The translations under genes and the position numbers were made by a program. A stretch of 17,827 nucleotides of DNA from an uncultured Clostridia bacterium (GTDB lineage Bacteria; Bacillota; Clostridia; Oscillospirales; Acutalibacteraceae). The notes beneath the pieces are model-generated. The model was not told the DNA's origin. It ran no database searches and saw nothing but the letters and a program-made list of their open reading frames with translations. The stretch covers positions 1-17,827 of the forward strand of contig CAMEMA010000005.1 of assembly GCA_945926705.1 (NCBI GenBank). The letters are read 5' to 3'. Positions 1-7,110 of this stretch are shown in pieces. Numbering within the stretch: position 1 is the stretch's first letter; each line of letters starts with the position of its first letter.

Positions 1-455
1 ATATAAATAAACCATTTTGCTTTAAAGAATTATGCGCCCGAGTAAAAGCACTTTTAAGAAGAAAAGAATATTCCAATATTACCAACCCTAACAATGATAT
101 TGTAACTTGCGGAGAAATAACTGTAAATCTCGCTAGAAGAACCGTTATGAAAAACGGAAATTTAATAGACCTCACAATGAAAGAATTTGATTTACTTACA
201 TCTCTAATACTGAGTAAAGGAAGAGTTCTTAACAGAGATCAACTCATGGAGAAAGTTTGGGATGTTGAATTTTGTGGAGATGCTCGAACCGTAGATGTGC
301 ACATTAGGTATCTTCGTAAAAAGATTGAAGATGAATCTGAAAACCCACGATACATTTTAACTGTAAGAGGTGTCGGTTACAGATTTGCGTCTGAAGATGA
401 AATTTTTAAAAATAACAATAAAGTAGAAAATGTGACTCCATCACAGGCGGTTTAA
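1..455 (+). CDS. OmpR/PhoB-family response regulator, C-terminal part (5' end outside window)
   Basis: The reading frame is open from the left edge (first full codon at base 3), so the gene is cut by the window, not short. The first residues read NKPFCFKELCARVKALLRR, the end of a receiver domain with the conserved Lys-Pro pair. A winged-helix Trans_reg_C domain follows: LTMKEFDLL, the recognition-helix region ARTVDVHIRYLRKKIE, and the wing VRGVGYRF. The protein would be activated by phosphorylation of an Asp that lies outside the window and would then bind promoter DNA. The histidine kinase gene begins 5 bases after the stop, so the two form one operon and very probably a cognate pair. The regulon cannot be read from here. 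Confidence 0.93.
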   Translation, partial: INKPFCFKELCARVKALLRRKEYSNITNPNNDIVTCGEITVNLARRTVMKNGNLIDLTMKEFDLLTSLILSKGRVLNRDQLMEKVWDVEFCGDARTVDVHIRYLRKKIEDESENPRYILTVRGVGYRFASEDEIFKNNNKVENVTPSQAV

Positions 456-460
456 AAATT

Positions 461-1162
461 ATGAATAATGATATTGATATAACTAATATAAGAGGAATTG
501 TCCATGATCTAAAAACTCCTATAACTTCCATAATAGGATTTATTGAACTTTTAAAAATAAATACACATGACCAAAAAACAACTCAAGAATTTTATGATAT
601 AATAGCTTCCGAGTCTAATCGTCTTCTAAAAATGGTTAATGATATACTTTATGCGTCCAAAAACTCTACGTCGGGATCTATAGAAAAAAACAAAGATATA
701 TGTAATATAAATGTAGAGATCCATAAATATATAAAATCATTGTCTCCATTAGCAGAAAAAAGCAGTGTAAGCATAAGTTTGAATACAAGCTCCGGAAATG
801 TATATGTTTCTATGCCAGAAATAAAAGTTGCAAGAATTTTGACTAACATAATTGAAAATGCAATTAAATACAATAAAGAAAAAGGAAAAGTATTTATAGA
901 TATTCAAGATGAGTCAGACCAAGTTGTTGTAAAAATAAAAGATACGGGTATAGGTATATCTCAAGATGAAATTGACAAAATTTTTAACAGATATTACAGA
1001 GCTAAAAACTCTCAGAGACTTGGGATAGAAGGTTCCGGGTTGGGTCTTGCCATAGCTAAAGATATTGTGGAATCTTATAACGGAAATATAAAAGTTCATA
1101 GCTATCCAGGAGAAAGTACAGAATTTATTATTACTTTTCCGTCTGCCCAAGTAAAAATTTAA
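461..1162 (+). CDS. Soluble sensor histidine kinase lacking a sensor domain
   Basis: A 233-residue kinase core. The HisKA H-box is HDLKTP, with the phospho-accepting His at about residue 15. The HATPase_c domain has an N-box (ENAIKYN, Asn133), a D-box (DTGIGI, Asp161), an F-box around FNRYYRAKN and a G-box GSGLGLA at 191. The H-box begins almost at the N-terminus, so there is no membrane segment, HAMP, PAS or GAF domain; most kinases paired with OmpR-type regulators are membrane sensors. It follows the response regulator after 5 bases with only a weak ribosome site (GGCGG overlapping the upstream end), which suggests translational coupling. Either it senses through a partner protein or it is a phosphatase/phosphorelay component. 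The family is certain; the signal is unknown. Confidence 0.93.
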   Translation: MNNDIDITNIRGIVHDLKTPITSIIGFIELLKINTHDQKTTQEFYDIIASESNRLLKMVNDILYASKNSTSGSIEKNKDICNINVEIHKYIKSLSPLAEKSSVSISLNTSSGNVYVSMPEIKVARILTNIIENAIKYNKEKGKVFIDIQDESDQVVVKIKDTGIGISQDEIDKIFNRYYRAKNSQRLGIEGSGLGLAIAKDIVESYNGNIKVHSYPGESTEFIITFPSAQVKI

Positions 1163-1171
1163 TATTGTATC

Positions 1172-1229
1172 AAGGAGGAGAGCAATTGAGTTTTTAGAAA
1201 AAATCTAAAGATTTAGTTGCTCGTTTTTT
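1172..1229 (+). promoter_or_regulatory. 19-bp hairpin between Shine-Dalgarno and start codon; possible attenuator or structured ribosome site
   Basis: AAGGAGG lies at 1172-1178. Bases 1180-1198 pair without a gap to 1204-1222 around an AAAAA loop: 15 Watson-Crick and 4 G-U pairs. G and six T follow, then ATG at 1230. Linearly the ribosome site is about 50 bases from the start, too far to work. With the hairpin folded, the gap shrinks to about 8 bases. The stem plus T-run also looks like an intrinsic terminator for the two-component operon, so the element may do either or both. The G-U pairs would be A-C mismatches in the opposite transcript, so the structure belongs to plus-strand RNA. Confidence 0.7.
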
Positions 1230-1901
1230 ATGAAAGAAAAAACATTTTTTTACAAAAATTTTTTAGACTTATCCCAAACTTGCGTTGAAAATCTTTTTCA
1301 AGAGATTTATTATTCATGGGAAGTACTTCCTATGAGAAAAAATTATATATTAGAAATTGGCAAAAATTTACCTAAAGACAAATTTGATGAAATAAAAGAA
1401 AATGTTTGGATATCTAAAACATCTTACATCGCTCCAAGCTCGTGTATTTTAGGACCAACTATAATTGACGAAAACTCAGAAATAAGGCACTGCGCTTTCA
1501 TACGTGGGAGTGTTGTGATTGGAAAAAATTGTGTAGTAGGTAATTCAACTGAAGTAAAAAATTCTATAATATTTAACAATGTTCAGATTCCACATTTTAA
1601 TTATGTCGGAGACTCTATTCTCGGATATCGTTCGCATTTAGGAGCGGGAGCAATAATTTCAAATGTAAAATCTGATAAAACTAATGTTTCTGTAAAGTAT
1701 AAAAACATAAAAATAAACACCGAACTAAGAAAATTCGGTGCTGTTGTCGGCGACTTCGTAGAAATAGGATGCAATGCGGTTTTAAATCCAGGAACAATAA
1801 TAGGAAAAAATGCGTCTATCTACCCCACTTCTATGGTTCGAGGAACGATAAGCGCAAATTCAATACTTAAAAATTCCGGAGAAATTATACGCAAAATATA
1901 A
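1230..1901 (+). CDS. GlmU-like left-handed beta-helix nucleotidyl/acyltransferase
   Basis: A 223-residue protein of the hexapeptide-repeat (LbH) superfamily. Residues 60-220 carry I/V-G-x-x repeats, with the GlmU-like stretch GNSTEVKNSIIF (about 105), GDSILG (127) and HLGAGAIISN (136). The N-terminal pyrophosphorylase domain of GlmU is absent. Similar Firmicutes proteins are usually annotated as UDP-N-acetylglucosamine pyrophosphorylase or acyltransferase-like; the substrate is not proven. The N-terminal stretch with SWEVLP resembles relatives as I remember them. An in-frame TAA at 1206-1208 leaves ATG 1230 as the only start that keeps it. No ribosome site lies immediately upstream; see the hairpin entry. 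It converges on the HPr-like gene across a 45-base gap in which I see no convincing terminator. Confidence 0.85.
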   Translation: MKEKTFFYKNFLDLSQTCVENLFQEIYYSWEVLPMRKNYILEIGKNLPKDKFDEIKENVWISKTSYIAPSSCILGPTIIDENSEIRHCAFIRGSVVIGKNCVVGNSTEVKNSIIFNNVQIPHFNYVGDSILGYRSHLGAGAIISNVKSDKTNVSVKYKNIKINTELRKFGAVVGDFVEIGCNAVLNPGTIIGKNASIYPTSMVRGTISANSILKNSGEIIRKI

Positions 1902-1946
1902 AAACCGCTCTTAAACTATAAATCAAGTTTATGCAAATGTATACAC

Positions 1947-2261
1947 TTAATTGGAAATCTTCTCTGGTGAAGATTTGGGTATAACCATTTCTTCGGTCTC
2001 TACAGAAAATCCCGATTCTACCATTTGAACCAATTGATTTACTGCTGCTTCTTCATCTACTCCATCAGCAATTATTTTTATTGTAGTTCCACCTATTATT
2101 CCGAGTGAAAGTATTCCCAAAAGGCTTTTTGCGTTTACTTTTCGCTCTTCTTTTTCAACCCAAATTAATGATTGAAACTCATTTGCCTTCTGGATAAAAT
2201 AAGTTGCCGGTCTTGCATAGAGCCCCACCTGATTTTGAACTACTACTTCTTTAATATACAT
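1947..2261 (-). CDS. HPr-like protein with His15 replaced by Tyr (Crh-type)
   Basis: A 104-residue HPr-fold protein. In HPr of the sugar phosphotransferase system, His15 accepts phosphate from PEP via enzyme I. Here the site reads GLYARPAT, with Tyr (TAT) at residue 15, while Arg17 is kept. The regulatory serine region NAKSLLGILSLGI is intact, with Ser at position 46, the residue phosphorylated by HPr kinase. This combination cannot carry sugar phosphate but could still act as a CcpA corepressor, like Bacillus Crh, which has Gln at 15. The tail is about 15 residues longer than typical HPr (about 88). AAGGAGAA sits just upstream of the ATG, and the gene has its own promoter at 2332-2359. A single-base change or sequencing error (CAT to TAT) is the alternative. 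Confidence 0.88.
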   Translation of the reverse strand: MYIKEVVVQNQVGLYARPATYFIQKANEFQSLIWVEKEERKVNAKSLLGILSLGIIGGTTIKIIADGVDEEAAVNQLVQMVESGFSVETEEMVIPKSSPEKISN

Positions 2262-2331
2262 AATACCCTTCTCCTTTACTTACTTTAAAATCTTTGATAT
2301 TAATTTCTATAAAATCAACTAGTGTTAGTAT

Positions 2332-2359
2332 ATTATATCACAATTATCATTTTAGTCAA
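2332..2359 (-). promoter_or_regulatory. Sigma-A promoter for the HPr-like gene
   Basis: On the minus strand TTGACT (2354-2359) is followed by a 16-base spacer and TATAAT (2332-2337), with an extended TG one base before the -10. It lies about 70 bases upstream of the start codon at 2261. The rest of the gap up to trmD (2360-2496) shows only A/T runs and no clear terminator for the trmD operon. Confidence 0.75.
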
Positions 2360-2496
2360 TAAAAAATAATTTTTTTATAATCATTGTATACTAAAAGCAT
2401 TATAAATATAGTTGGATTGTTTATATTGCCAAAAACACTTTTCTTTTTTGTACAGTATTTACATTTAATAAAATTTTTATCAATTTGTCGATTTCA

Positions 2497-3192
2497 CTAT
2501 ACTTTATTTATAAGGTCAGGCCTATATTTTTTTGTTTCTTCCAAAGACATTTTATTTTTCCAGAGCTTTATATTTGCATGGTGACCTGAAATAAGGACAT
2601 CCGGAACTTTTTTTTGATGCCACTCGTAAGGTCTTGTATATTGAGGATATTCCAGCATTCCATTATAATGGCTCTCTTCTTCGAAACATATATCCTCTGA
2701 TAAAACGCCCGGAATCATGCGTGAAATAACGTCTACAAAAACCAAAGCCGGAAGCTCTCCACCGGTTAAGACATAATCTCCAATAGAAATATACTCATCC
2801 ACAATTTCATTCAAAATTCTCTCATCAACACCTTCATAGTGACCGCAAAGTATGGCTAAATTTGAATTTTCTTTAAATTTTTTTGCTAAATCTTGAGTAA
2901 GTACCTTACCTTTCGGAGACATATATACAACTTTAGGTCTACACTTTCTCATCTTGCAGATATTTTCAAAGCACAAATATATCGGCTCTGCTTTCATAAT
3001 CATGCCTTTTCCTCCTCCATAAGGAGTATCATCGACACGTTTATGTTTGTCGTACGCAAAATCACGAATTTGGTGACATTTTATATCGAGATATCCATTT
3101 TTTATAGCCCTTCCTATTATGCTTTCTGATAAAAAACTTTCACACATTTCCGGGAACAAGGTCATAATATCTATCTGAATGTTACTCATCAA
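2497..3192 (-). CDS. trmD: tRNA (guanine-N1-)-methyltransferase TrmD
   Basis: TrmD methylates N1 of G37 in tRNAs that read CNN codons, preventing +1 frameshifting, with SAM bound in a trefoil knot. Family signatures run through all 231 residues: IMTLFPEM at the start, YGGGKGMIM, CGHYEGVDERI, the knot region SIGDYVLTGGELPALV with the catalytic-region Asp, and the C-terminal EESHYNGMLEYPQYTRP and SGHHANIKLW. The length is normal. The start codon overlaps the end of rimM by 11 bases, so the two are translationally coupled. In many Firmicutes rplS follows directly; here the next gene downstream is an HPr-like gene with its own promoter. Confidence 0.97.
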   Translation of the reverse strand: MMSNIQIDIMTLFPEMCESFLSESIIGRAIKNGYLDIKCHQIRDFAYDKHKRVDDTPYGGGKGMIMKAEPIYLCFENICKMRKCRPKVVYMSPKGKVLTQDLAKKFKENSNLAILCGHYEGVDERILNEIVDEYISIGDYVLTGGELPALVFVDVISRMIPGVLSEDICFEEESHYNGMLEYPQYTRPYEWHQKKVPDVLISGHHANIKLWKNKMSLEETKKYRPDLINKV

Positions 3193-3694
3193 ATATCCCT
3201 CGAATAGGGTTAATTATTATCTTACGTTCTTCAATATTAATTTCTTTTACTGTTCCATCAATTATAGGTACCAAATATTCTTCTTTTGACGAATTGACTA
3301 TTGAATAAATATCATTGGCTCCTGTGTTAAAAACATCATTTAATATTCCTAATTCAATACCGCTCTCAGAGTGGAAAACAGTACATCCTTTTAAATCTTC
3401 TATAAAATACCTTCCTTCCTCAAGAGGTATATCTTTTTTATAGGCATAAAGATGTTTACCACGTAAAATTTCAGCTGAATTTTTACAATCAATACCTTCT
3501 ATCGACAATAAAACTTGGCATTTATGAACCCTCAAATTTGTTACGTTTAAAGGTTCAGAATTAATATCAATATAAATATTCTTTATATCATAAAAATTTT
3601 CGGGACAATCACACCAAGGTTCCACTTTAATTTCTCCGTGTATCCCCCTTGTTCCAACTATTTTACCAATACATAAATATTCTTTGTTTTTCAC
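3182..3694 (-). CDS. rimM: Ribosome maturation factor RimM
   Basis: RimM binds ribosomal protein S19 and assists 30S head assembly. The N-terminal barrel begins CIGKIVGTRGIHGEIKVEPW and the PRC-barrel half contains YFIEDLKGCTVF, GILNDVFNTGANDIY and YLVPIIDGTVKEIN, all typical. I start it at GTG 3694 because GAGGTG lies about six bases upstream on the minus strand and this gives 170 residues, the usual size. An 18-codon longer frame from GTG 3748 would start inside a stable hairpin and has no ribosome site. It sits between khpA and trmD in the conserved order and overlaps trmD by 11 bases. Confidence 0.93.
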   Translation of the reverse strand: MKNKEYLCIGKIVGTRGIHGEIKVEPWCDCPENFYDIKNIYIDINSEPLNVTNLRVHKCQVLLSIEGIDCKNSAEILRGKHLYAYKKDIPLEEGRYFIEDLKGCTVFHSESGIELGILNDVFNTGANDIYSIVNSSKEEYLVPIIDGTVKEINIEERKIIINPIRGIFDE

Positions 3695-3717
3695 TTTTTC
3701 ACCTCTGACTGACAGAT

Positions 3718-3749
3718 AATGCGCTCGGATAAAATACACCGAACGCACT
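3718..3749 (-). promoter_or_regulatory. Hairpin in the khpA-rimM gap
   Basis: Read on the minus strand, TGCGTTCGG (3739-3747) pairs with CCGAGCGCA (3720-3728), eight Watson-Crick and one G-U pair, extended by two more pairs to 3718-3749, with a roughly ten-base A/T loop. It is clearly more GC-rich than its surroundings. No T-run follows, so it is not a standard terminator; a processing site or a partial attenuator within the operon is possible. It ends about 24 bases before the rimM GTG. Confidence 0.55.
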
Positions 3750-3763
3750 TAAAAATTTAAGTA

Positions 3764-4009
3764 TTAACCGACTTCTACAGCAATTTTAATCTTATTTTTT
3801 ACGGCGGCAGCTATAGCTATACTTCTGATAGACTTAGCGGTACGCCCTTTTCTACCTATGACTCTTCCCATGTCCTCGTTATCAACAATAACTCTGTAAA
3901 CAACAAATCCATCTCTGGCGGAATTATCTTTCTCGATTTTAACTGCTTCTTTGTTAATGACAAGCCTAGATACTATAACTCTCAATAAATTTTCGATTAA
4001 ATCATCCAT
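3764..4009 (-). CDS. khpA: KH-domain RNA-binding protein KhpA
   Basis: An 81-residue single KH domain with the GxxG RNA-binding loop in GRVIGRKGRTAKSIRSI. KhpA (YlqC family) usually pairs with KhpB/Jag and binds many small RNAs and mRNAs; in several Firmicutes it affects cell elongation. The length and the position between rpsP and rimM are exactly as in Bacillus and Clostridium, which makes the call secure. The gap to rpsP is 26 bases, so it is co-transcribed. Confidence 0.95.
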   Translation of the reverse strand: MDDLIENLLRVIVSRLVINKEAVKIEKDNSARDGFVVYRVIVDNEDMGRVIGRKGRTAKSIRSIAIAAAVKNKIKIAVEVG

Positions 4010-4035
4010 TATAAAAAGTTCCCCTTTTGGTTTTT

Positions 4036-4299
4036 CTAAGCTTGGACGGATTCCTTATTTGAATTTTTGATATTATTTATGATAGTTCGCACCCTATCTG
4101 TAGGTTGTGCACCATTTGAAATCCATTTTTTAACTTTATCCATATCAAGTTTTATATACTCGGGATTAACCATAGGATTGTAACAACCTATTTCTTCTAT
4201 GCATTTTCCATCACGAGGTGACCTGGAATCTGCAACTACTATTCTATAAAAAGGTTTCTTATGTGCTCCCATTCTGCGAAGTCTTATTTTTACTGACAT
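4036..4299 (-). CDS. rpsP: 30S ribosomal protein S16
   Basis: An 87-residue S16 with the family start VKIRLRRMGAHKKPFYRIVV, then ADSRSPRDGKCIEEIGCYNP, and the C-terminal GAQPTDRVRTII. S16 is an early-binding 30S protein contacting 16S rRNA of the lower body. GGAGG stands about ten bases before the ATG on the minus strand. It lies 57 bases after ffh in the conserved operon, a gap holding only A/T-rich sequence and this ribosome site. Confidence 0.98.
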   Translation of the reverse strand: MSVKIRLRRMGAHKKPFYRIVVADSRSPRDGKCIEEIGCYNPMVNPEYIKLDMDKVKKWISNGAQPTDRVRTIINNIKNSNKESVQA

Positions 4300-4356
4300 T
4301 TTCCTTTTCCTCCAAAATTAAAATTTAATTATTTTTATATATTTAAAAAATATACA

Positions 4357-5634
4357 CTATTTGAAAAATTTGGGAAATCTAAATCCCGGTATACCCTTTT
4401 TGAATCTTTTCATAACTTTTTGCATCTGTTCAAACTGTTTTAAAAGTCTATTCACATCTTCGACTTTCACACCACTTCCATTTGCAATTCTTTTTTTACG
4501 TGAAGGATTTATTATATTTGGTTTTTTTCTTTCTTCATTTGTCATTGATAAAATTATAGAATATGTCCTGTCCATAATTTTGTCATCTATGTCCACGTCC
4601 TTAAGATGCTTATCCATGCCCGGAAGCTTAGTCAAAATTGACTTTAGAGGACCCATTTTTTTGATCTGGAGCATTTGATTTTTTAAATCATCTTCTTTTT
4701 TATTAAAGTTCGCCGCAGCATCTTCTATTAAAGTTAGAACATCGCCCATTCCCAAAATCCTGGAAGCCATTCTATCCGGATGAAAATCTTCCAAATTTTC
4801 AAGCTTTTCACCCGTACCTATAAATTTTATAGGTTTACCTGTTATCGATTTTACCGATAGAGCCGAACCGCCTCTGGTATCTCCATCAAGTTTGGTAAGT
4901 ATAACACCGGTGACATCCAATAATTCATTGAACGACTTGGCAACATTAACGGCATCTTGACCAGTCATGGCATCAACTACAAGTAAAATTTCCTGAGGAT
5001 TTAAAACAGATTTTAAATCTCTGAGCTCATTCATCAAATCCTCATCTATATGTAGACGACCGGCAGTATCCACGATTATAACGTCATTTCCGTGATCTTT
5101 GGCATAAGAAACAGATTTTTGAGAAATTTCTCTAGGAGGTTTATTCCCCAATTCAAAAACTTCTACGCCTATTTGATTTCCTAAAATTTGAAGCTGTTTA
5201 ATTGCAGCGGGTCTATAAACATCGCACGCAACTAATAAAGGTCTGTGCCCTTGTTTCTTGAACTTAAGAGCCAACTTCGCACTATGAGTTGTTTTTCCGG
5301 AACCCTGAAGTCCACACATAAGAATGATTGTAGGTGGTTTAGAAGAAAACTTTACTTGATTTTTTTCCTCTCCCATCAAATTTATAAGTTCTTCATTTAC
5401 TATTTTGACAACCATCTGTGCGGGCGTTAAGCTTTCCATAACCTGAGTGCCTATTGCCCTTTCAATTACTTTATCGGTAAAATCTTTAGCAACTTTATAA
5501 TTCACATCAGCTTCCAAAAGAGCAAGCCTTACTTCCCTCATAGATGTCTTTACATCATTTTCAGTCAGCTTACCTTTAGATTTAAGTCTCTTAAAAGCCG
5601 CAGAAATTTTCTCAGAAAGACTTTCAAATGCCAA
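4357..5634 (-). CDS. ffh: Signal recognition particle GTPase Ffh
   Basis: Ffh binds signal peptides emerging from the ribosome and, with 4.5S/scRNA and FtsY, delivers the ribosome to SecYEG. The order is an N domain (1-85), a G domain with the P-loop GLQGSGKTTHSAKLA (about 108-122), DTAGRLHIDEDLM, TKLDGD and GTGEKLENLEDFHPDRM, then an M domain with the RNA-binding SRKKRIANGSG and VNRLLKQFEQMQKVMKRF. At 425 residues it is slightly short: the methionine- and glycine-rich tail common after the M domain is reduced to GIPGFRFPKFFK. This is normal in some Clostridia. It is followed by rpsP and preceded by ylxM 29 bases away. Confidence 0.98.
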   Translation of the reverse strand: MAFESLSEKISAAFKRLKSKGKLTENDVKTSMREVRLALLEADVNYKVAKDFTDKVIERAIGTQVMESLTPAQMVVKIVNEELINLMGEEKNQVKFSSKPPTIILMCGLQGSGKTTHSAKLALKFKKQGHRPLLVACDVYRPAAIKQLQILGNQIGVEVFELGNKPPREISQKSVSYAKDHGNDVIIVDTAGRLHIDEDLMNELRDLKSVLNPQEILLVVDAMTGQDAVNVAKSFNELLDVTGVILTKLDGDTRGGSALSVKSITGKPIKFIGTGEKLENLEDFHPDRMASRILGMGDVLTLIEDAAANFNKKEDDLKNQMLQIKKMGPLKSILTKLPGMDKHLKDVDIDDKIMDRTYSIILSMTNEERKKPNIINPSRKKRIANGSGVKVEDVNRLLKQFEQMQKVMKRFKKGIPGFRFPKFFK

Positions 5635-5663
5635 AATATCACCTTACTCCCAAAATTATCAAA

Positions 5664-6032
5664 CTAATCACTATATTTATCTAAAATACTAAAAACATCC
5701 TCAAAATTTTTTTCAAAATGCGTACCGCATCTGTTAATCAACTCGGTCCTTAAATTTTTTAGAATAACCTTAACACAACACAAGTCGCTCTTAAAAATTT
5801 TTTCCTTCTCAATTAGTCCAAGTTTTTCATTAGCATTTAGCAAAATAGACTCTGCACGTTTGATACACTCAAGTATCCCCTGACGACTCTTCCCCACATT
5901 ATCTGATATCTCTGACAAAGACAAATCTTTGTTATAGTAATAATCAACATAATCCCGTTGTGTTTCGGAAAGTAAACTACCATAAAAATCCAAGAGAAGC
6001 GGTATTTTAATATTTTTTTCCACGTTGCCCAC
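5664..6032 (-). CDS. ylxM: YlxM/p13-family helix-turn-helix protein
   Basis: A 122-residue protein of the UPF0122 (YlxM) family. Residues 8-70 show the family pattern LLLDFYGSLLSETQRDY, then DLSLSEISDNVGKSRQGI, a sigma-70 region-4-like helix-turn-helix, and KRAESILLNANEKLGLIEK. It is nearly always encoded immediately before ffh and is thought to act with the SRP pathway; in Streptococcus it modulates Ffh-FtsY activity. The frame begins with GTG at 6032, with GAGAG about five bases upstream. A second in-frame GTG three codons later is the alternative. As first gene of the operon, it is read from the promoter at 6084-6112. Confidence 0.92.
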   Translation of the reverse strand: MGNVEKNIKIPLLLDFYGSLLSETQRDYVDYYYNKDLSLSEISDNVGKSRQGILECIKRAESILLNANEKLGLIEKEKIFKSDLCCVKVILKNLRTELINRCGTHFEKNFEDVFSILDKYSD

Positions 6033-6083
6033 ATACTCTCTAAAATTTCAAGCTGTCAACGAATTAACTTTACACCTTAAATT

Positions 6084-6112
6084 AGTGTACCTCATTTGGT
6101 TTCAACTGTCAA
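6084..6112 (-). promoter_or_regulatory. Sigma-A promoter of the ylxM-ffh-rpsP-khpA-rimM-trmD operon
   Basis: On the minus strand TTGACA (6107-6112, a perfect -35) is followed by 17 bases and TACACT (6084-6089, four of six for the -10). It lies about 50 bases upstream of the ylxM start and is the only good match in the divergent gap. On the plus strand toward the deacetylase gene I see no comparable promoter. Confidence 0.7.
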
Positions 6113-6193
6113 GTAATTTTTTAAATCCGTAATAACCAACCACACTTTTCCATATTATTAAAATAAAATTAAAAGTATCGGAGAACAAAAATA

Positions 6194-7078
6194 ATGCATT
6201 TTACTCTCTATATAAAAGAAAAATTAAAAAATAAAATTGTTTTTTCATTAATTGCCACAATAATATTAAGTATATCCATATTTTGCATATCATTCAACTC
6301 ACAAAAAACATCTCCGTCACAAGAAAGCAGTACCGGCATAAAACATCCCGTAATAATGTAACATATGATTCATAAAAATCCAAAAAAAAATAAATTTATA
6401 ATATCAGAAAAAGATTTTGAAGAAGACCTTAAATACATAAATTCAAATGGATATACCACAATACTCGTAAATGACTTGATAGAGTATACCGAAGGGAAAA
6501 AGGAACTTCCACCTAAACCTATTTTACTCACGTTTGACGACGGAGCTTATAATAACTACCTTTATGCTTTTCCTTTAGCAAAAAAGTATAATGCAAAATT
6601 TGTTTTCTCTCCTATTGCGAAAGAAGCAGAAAAATATTCGGCAATAAAAGACGAGGTGCCGGAATATGCTCATGCAAACTGGGAGAAAATTTCAGAAATG
6701 TCAAATTCGGGTATTGTAGAAATTCAAAACCATACTTATAACATGCATTCGGCAAAAAAGCCAAGAGTAGGATGCACTCAAAAAAAAGGAGAATCGAAAG
6801 AAGATTATAAAAACAAACTTTCAAAAGATTTGGAAAAATCTCAAGATCTAATATTTGAAAAAACAGGATTCAAACCTTCCGCATTTTTTTATCCATTCGG
6901 AGCCTGCACTAGCTGTACCGAAGAAATAGTAAAATCACTTGGATTTAAAGCTACATTCATATGTGAAAGTAGAATAAATACAATTACAAAAAATCCTGAT
7001 TGCTTATTTGGACTAGGAAGATACTTGCGCCCACCGGAAGTACCACCTAAAAAATTTTTTTCAAAGTGGGAAAAATAA
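6194..7078 (+). pseudogene. Polysaccharide deacetylase interrupted by one in-frame TAA
   Basis: Read in one frame from ATG 6194 (GGAG 10 bases upstream), 55 codons encode a basic N-terminus and a hydrophobic signal-anchor (IVFSLIATIILSISIFCISF), ending KHPVIM. TAA at 6359-6361 follows, then HMIHKNPKKNKF and 230 further residues without another lesion. NodB-family enzymes have a Tyr exactly here (the M-Y-H motif), so a single TAT/TAC to TAA change explains the break. The catalytic parts are intact: LLTFDDG (metal-binding Asp pair), NHTYNMH (metal His pair) and FFYPFGA. Intact, it would be an extracytoplasmic deacetylase of peptidoglycan or another polysaccharide. A restart at ATG 6365 gives a 237-residue protein without export signal and has no ribosome site. 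Recent pseudogene, readthrough or sequencing error remain possible. Confidence 0.82.
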
Positions 7079-7110
7079 ATAATAAAAAATTTCCAATGGA
7101 GTGATTGATT

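Noticed and set aside
1186..1197. Mini-ORF TTG AGT TTT TAG after the AAGGAGGAG ribosome site
   Set aside because: Three codons only, wholly inside the 19-bp stem. A leader peptide cannot be excluded, but the hairpin explains the sequence better.
1902..1946. Weak inverted repeat TAAACT/AGTTTA between convergent genes as a terminator
   Set aside because: Six A/T-rich pairs, no T-run; too weak to call.
2384..2584. Plus-strand frame of 66 codons
   Set aside because: It runs into the trmD coding region on the opposite strand, has no ribosome site and has a phenylalanine-rich, noncoding composition.
3695..3748. Upstream GTG extension of rimM
   Set aside because: It would start within the hairpin at 3718-3749 with no ribosome site and makes RimM longer than its family; GTG 3694 has a GAGGTG site.
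4361..5430. Plus-strand frames inside ffh
   Set aside because: Shadows of a fully conserved ffh gene; no ribosome sites and no protein-like patterns.
6000..6060. Second TTGACA on the minus strand close to ylxM
   Set aside because: No acceptable -10 at 16-18 bases; the spaced position overlaps the ylxM start codon.
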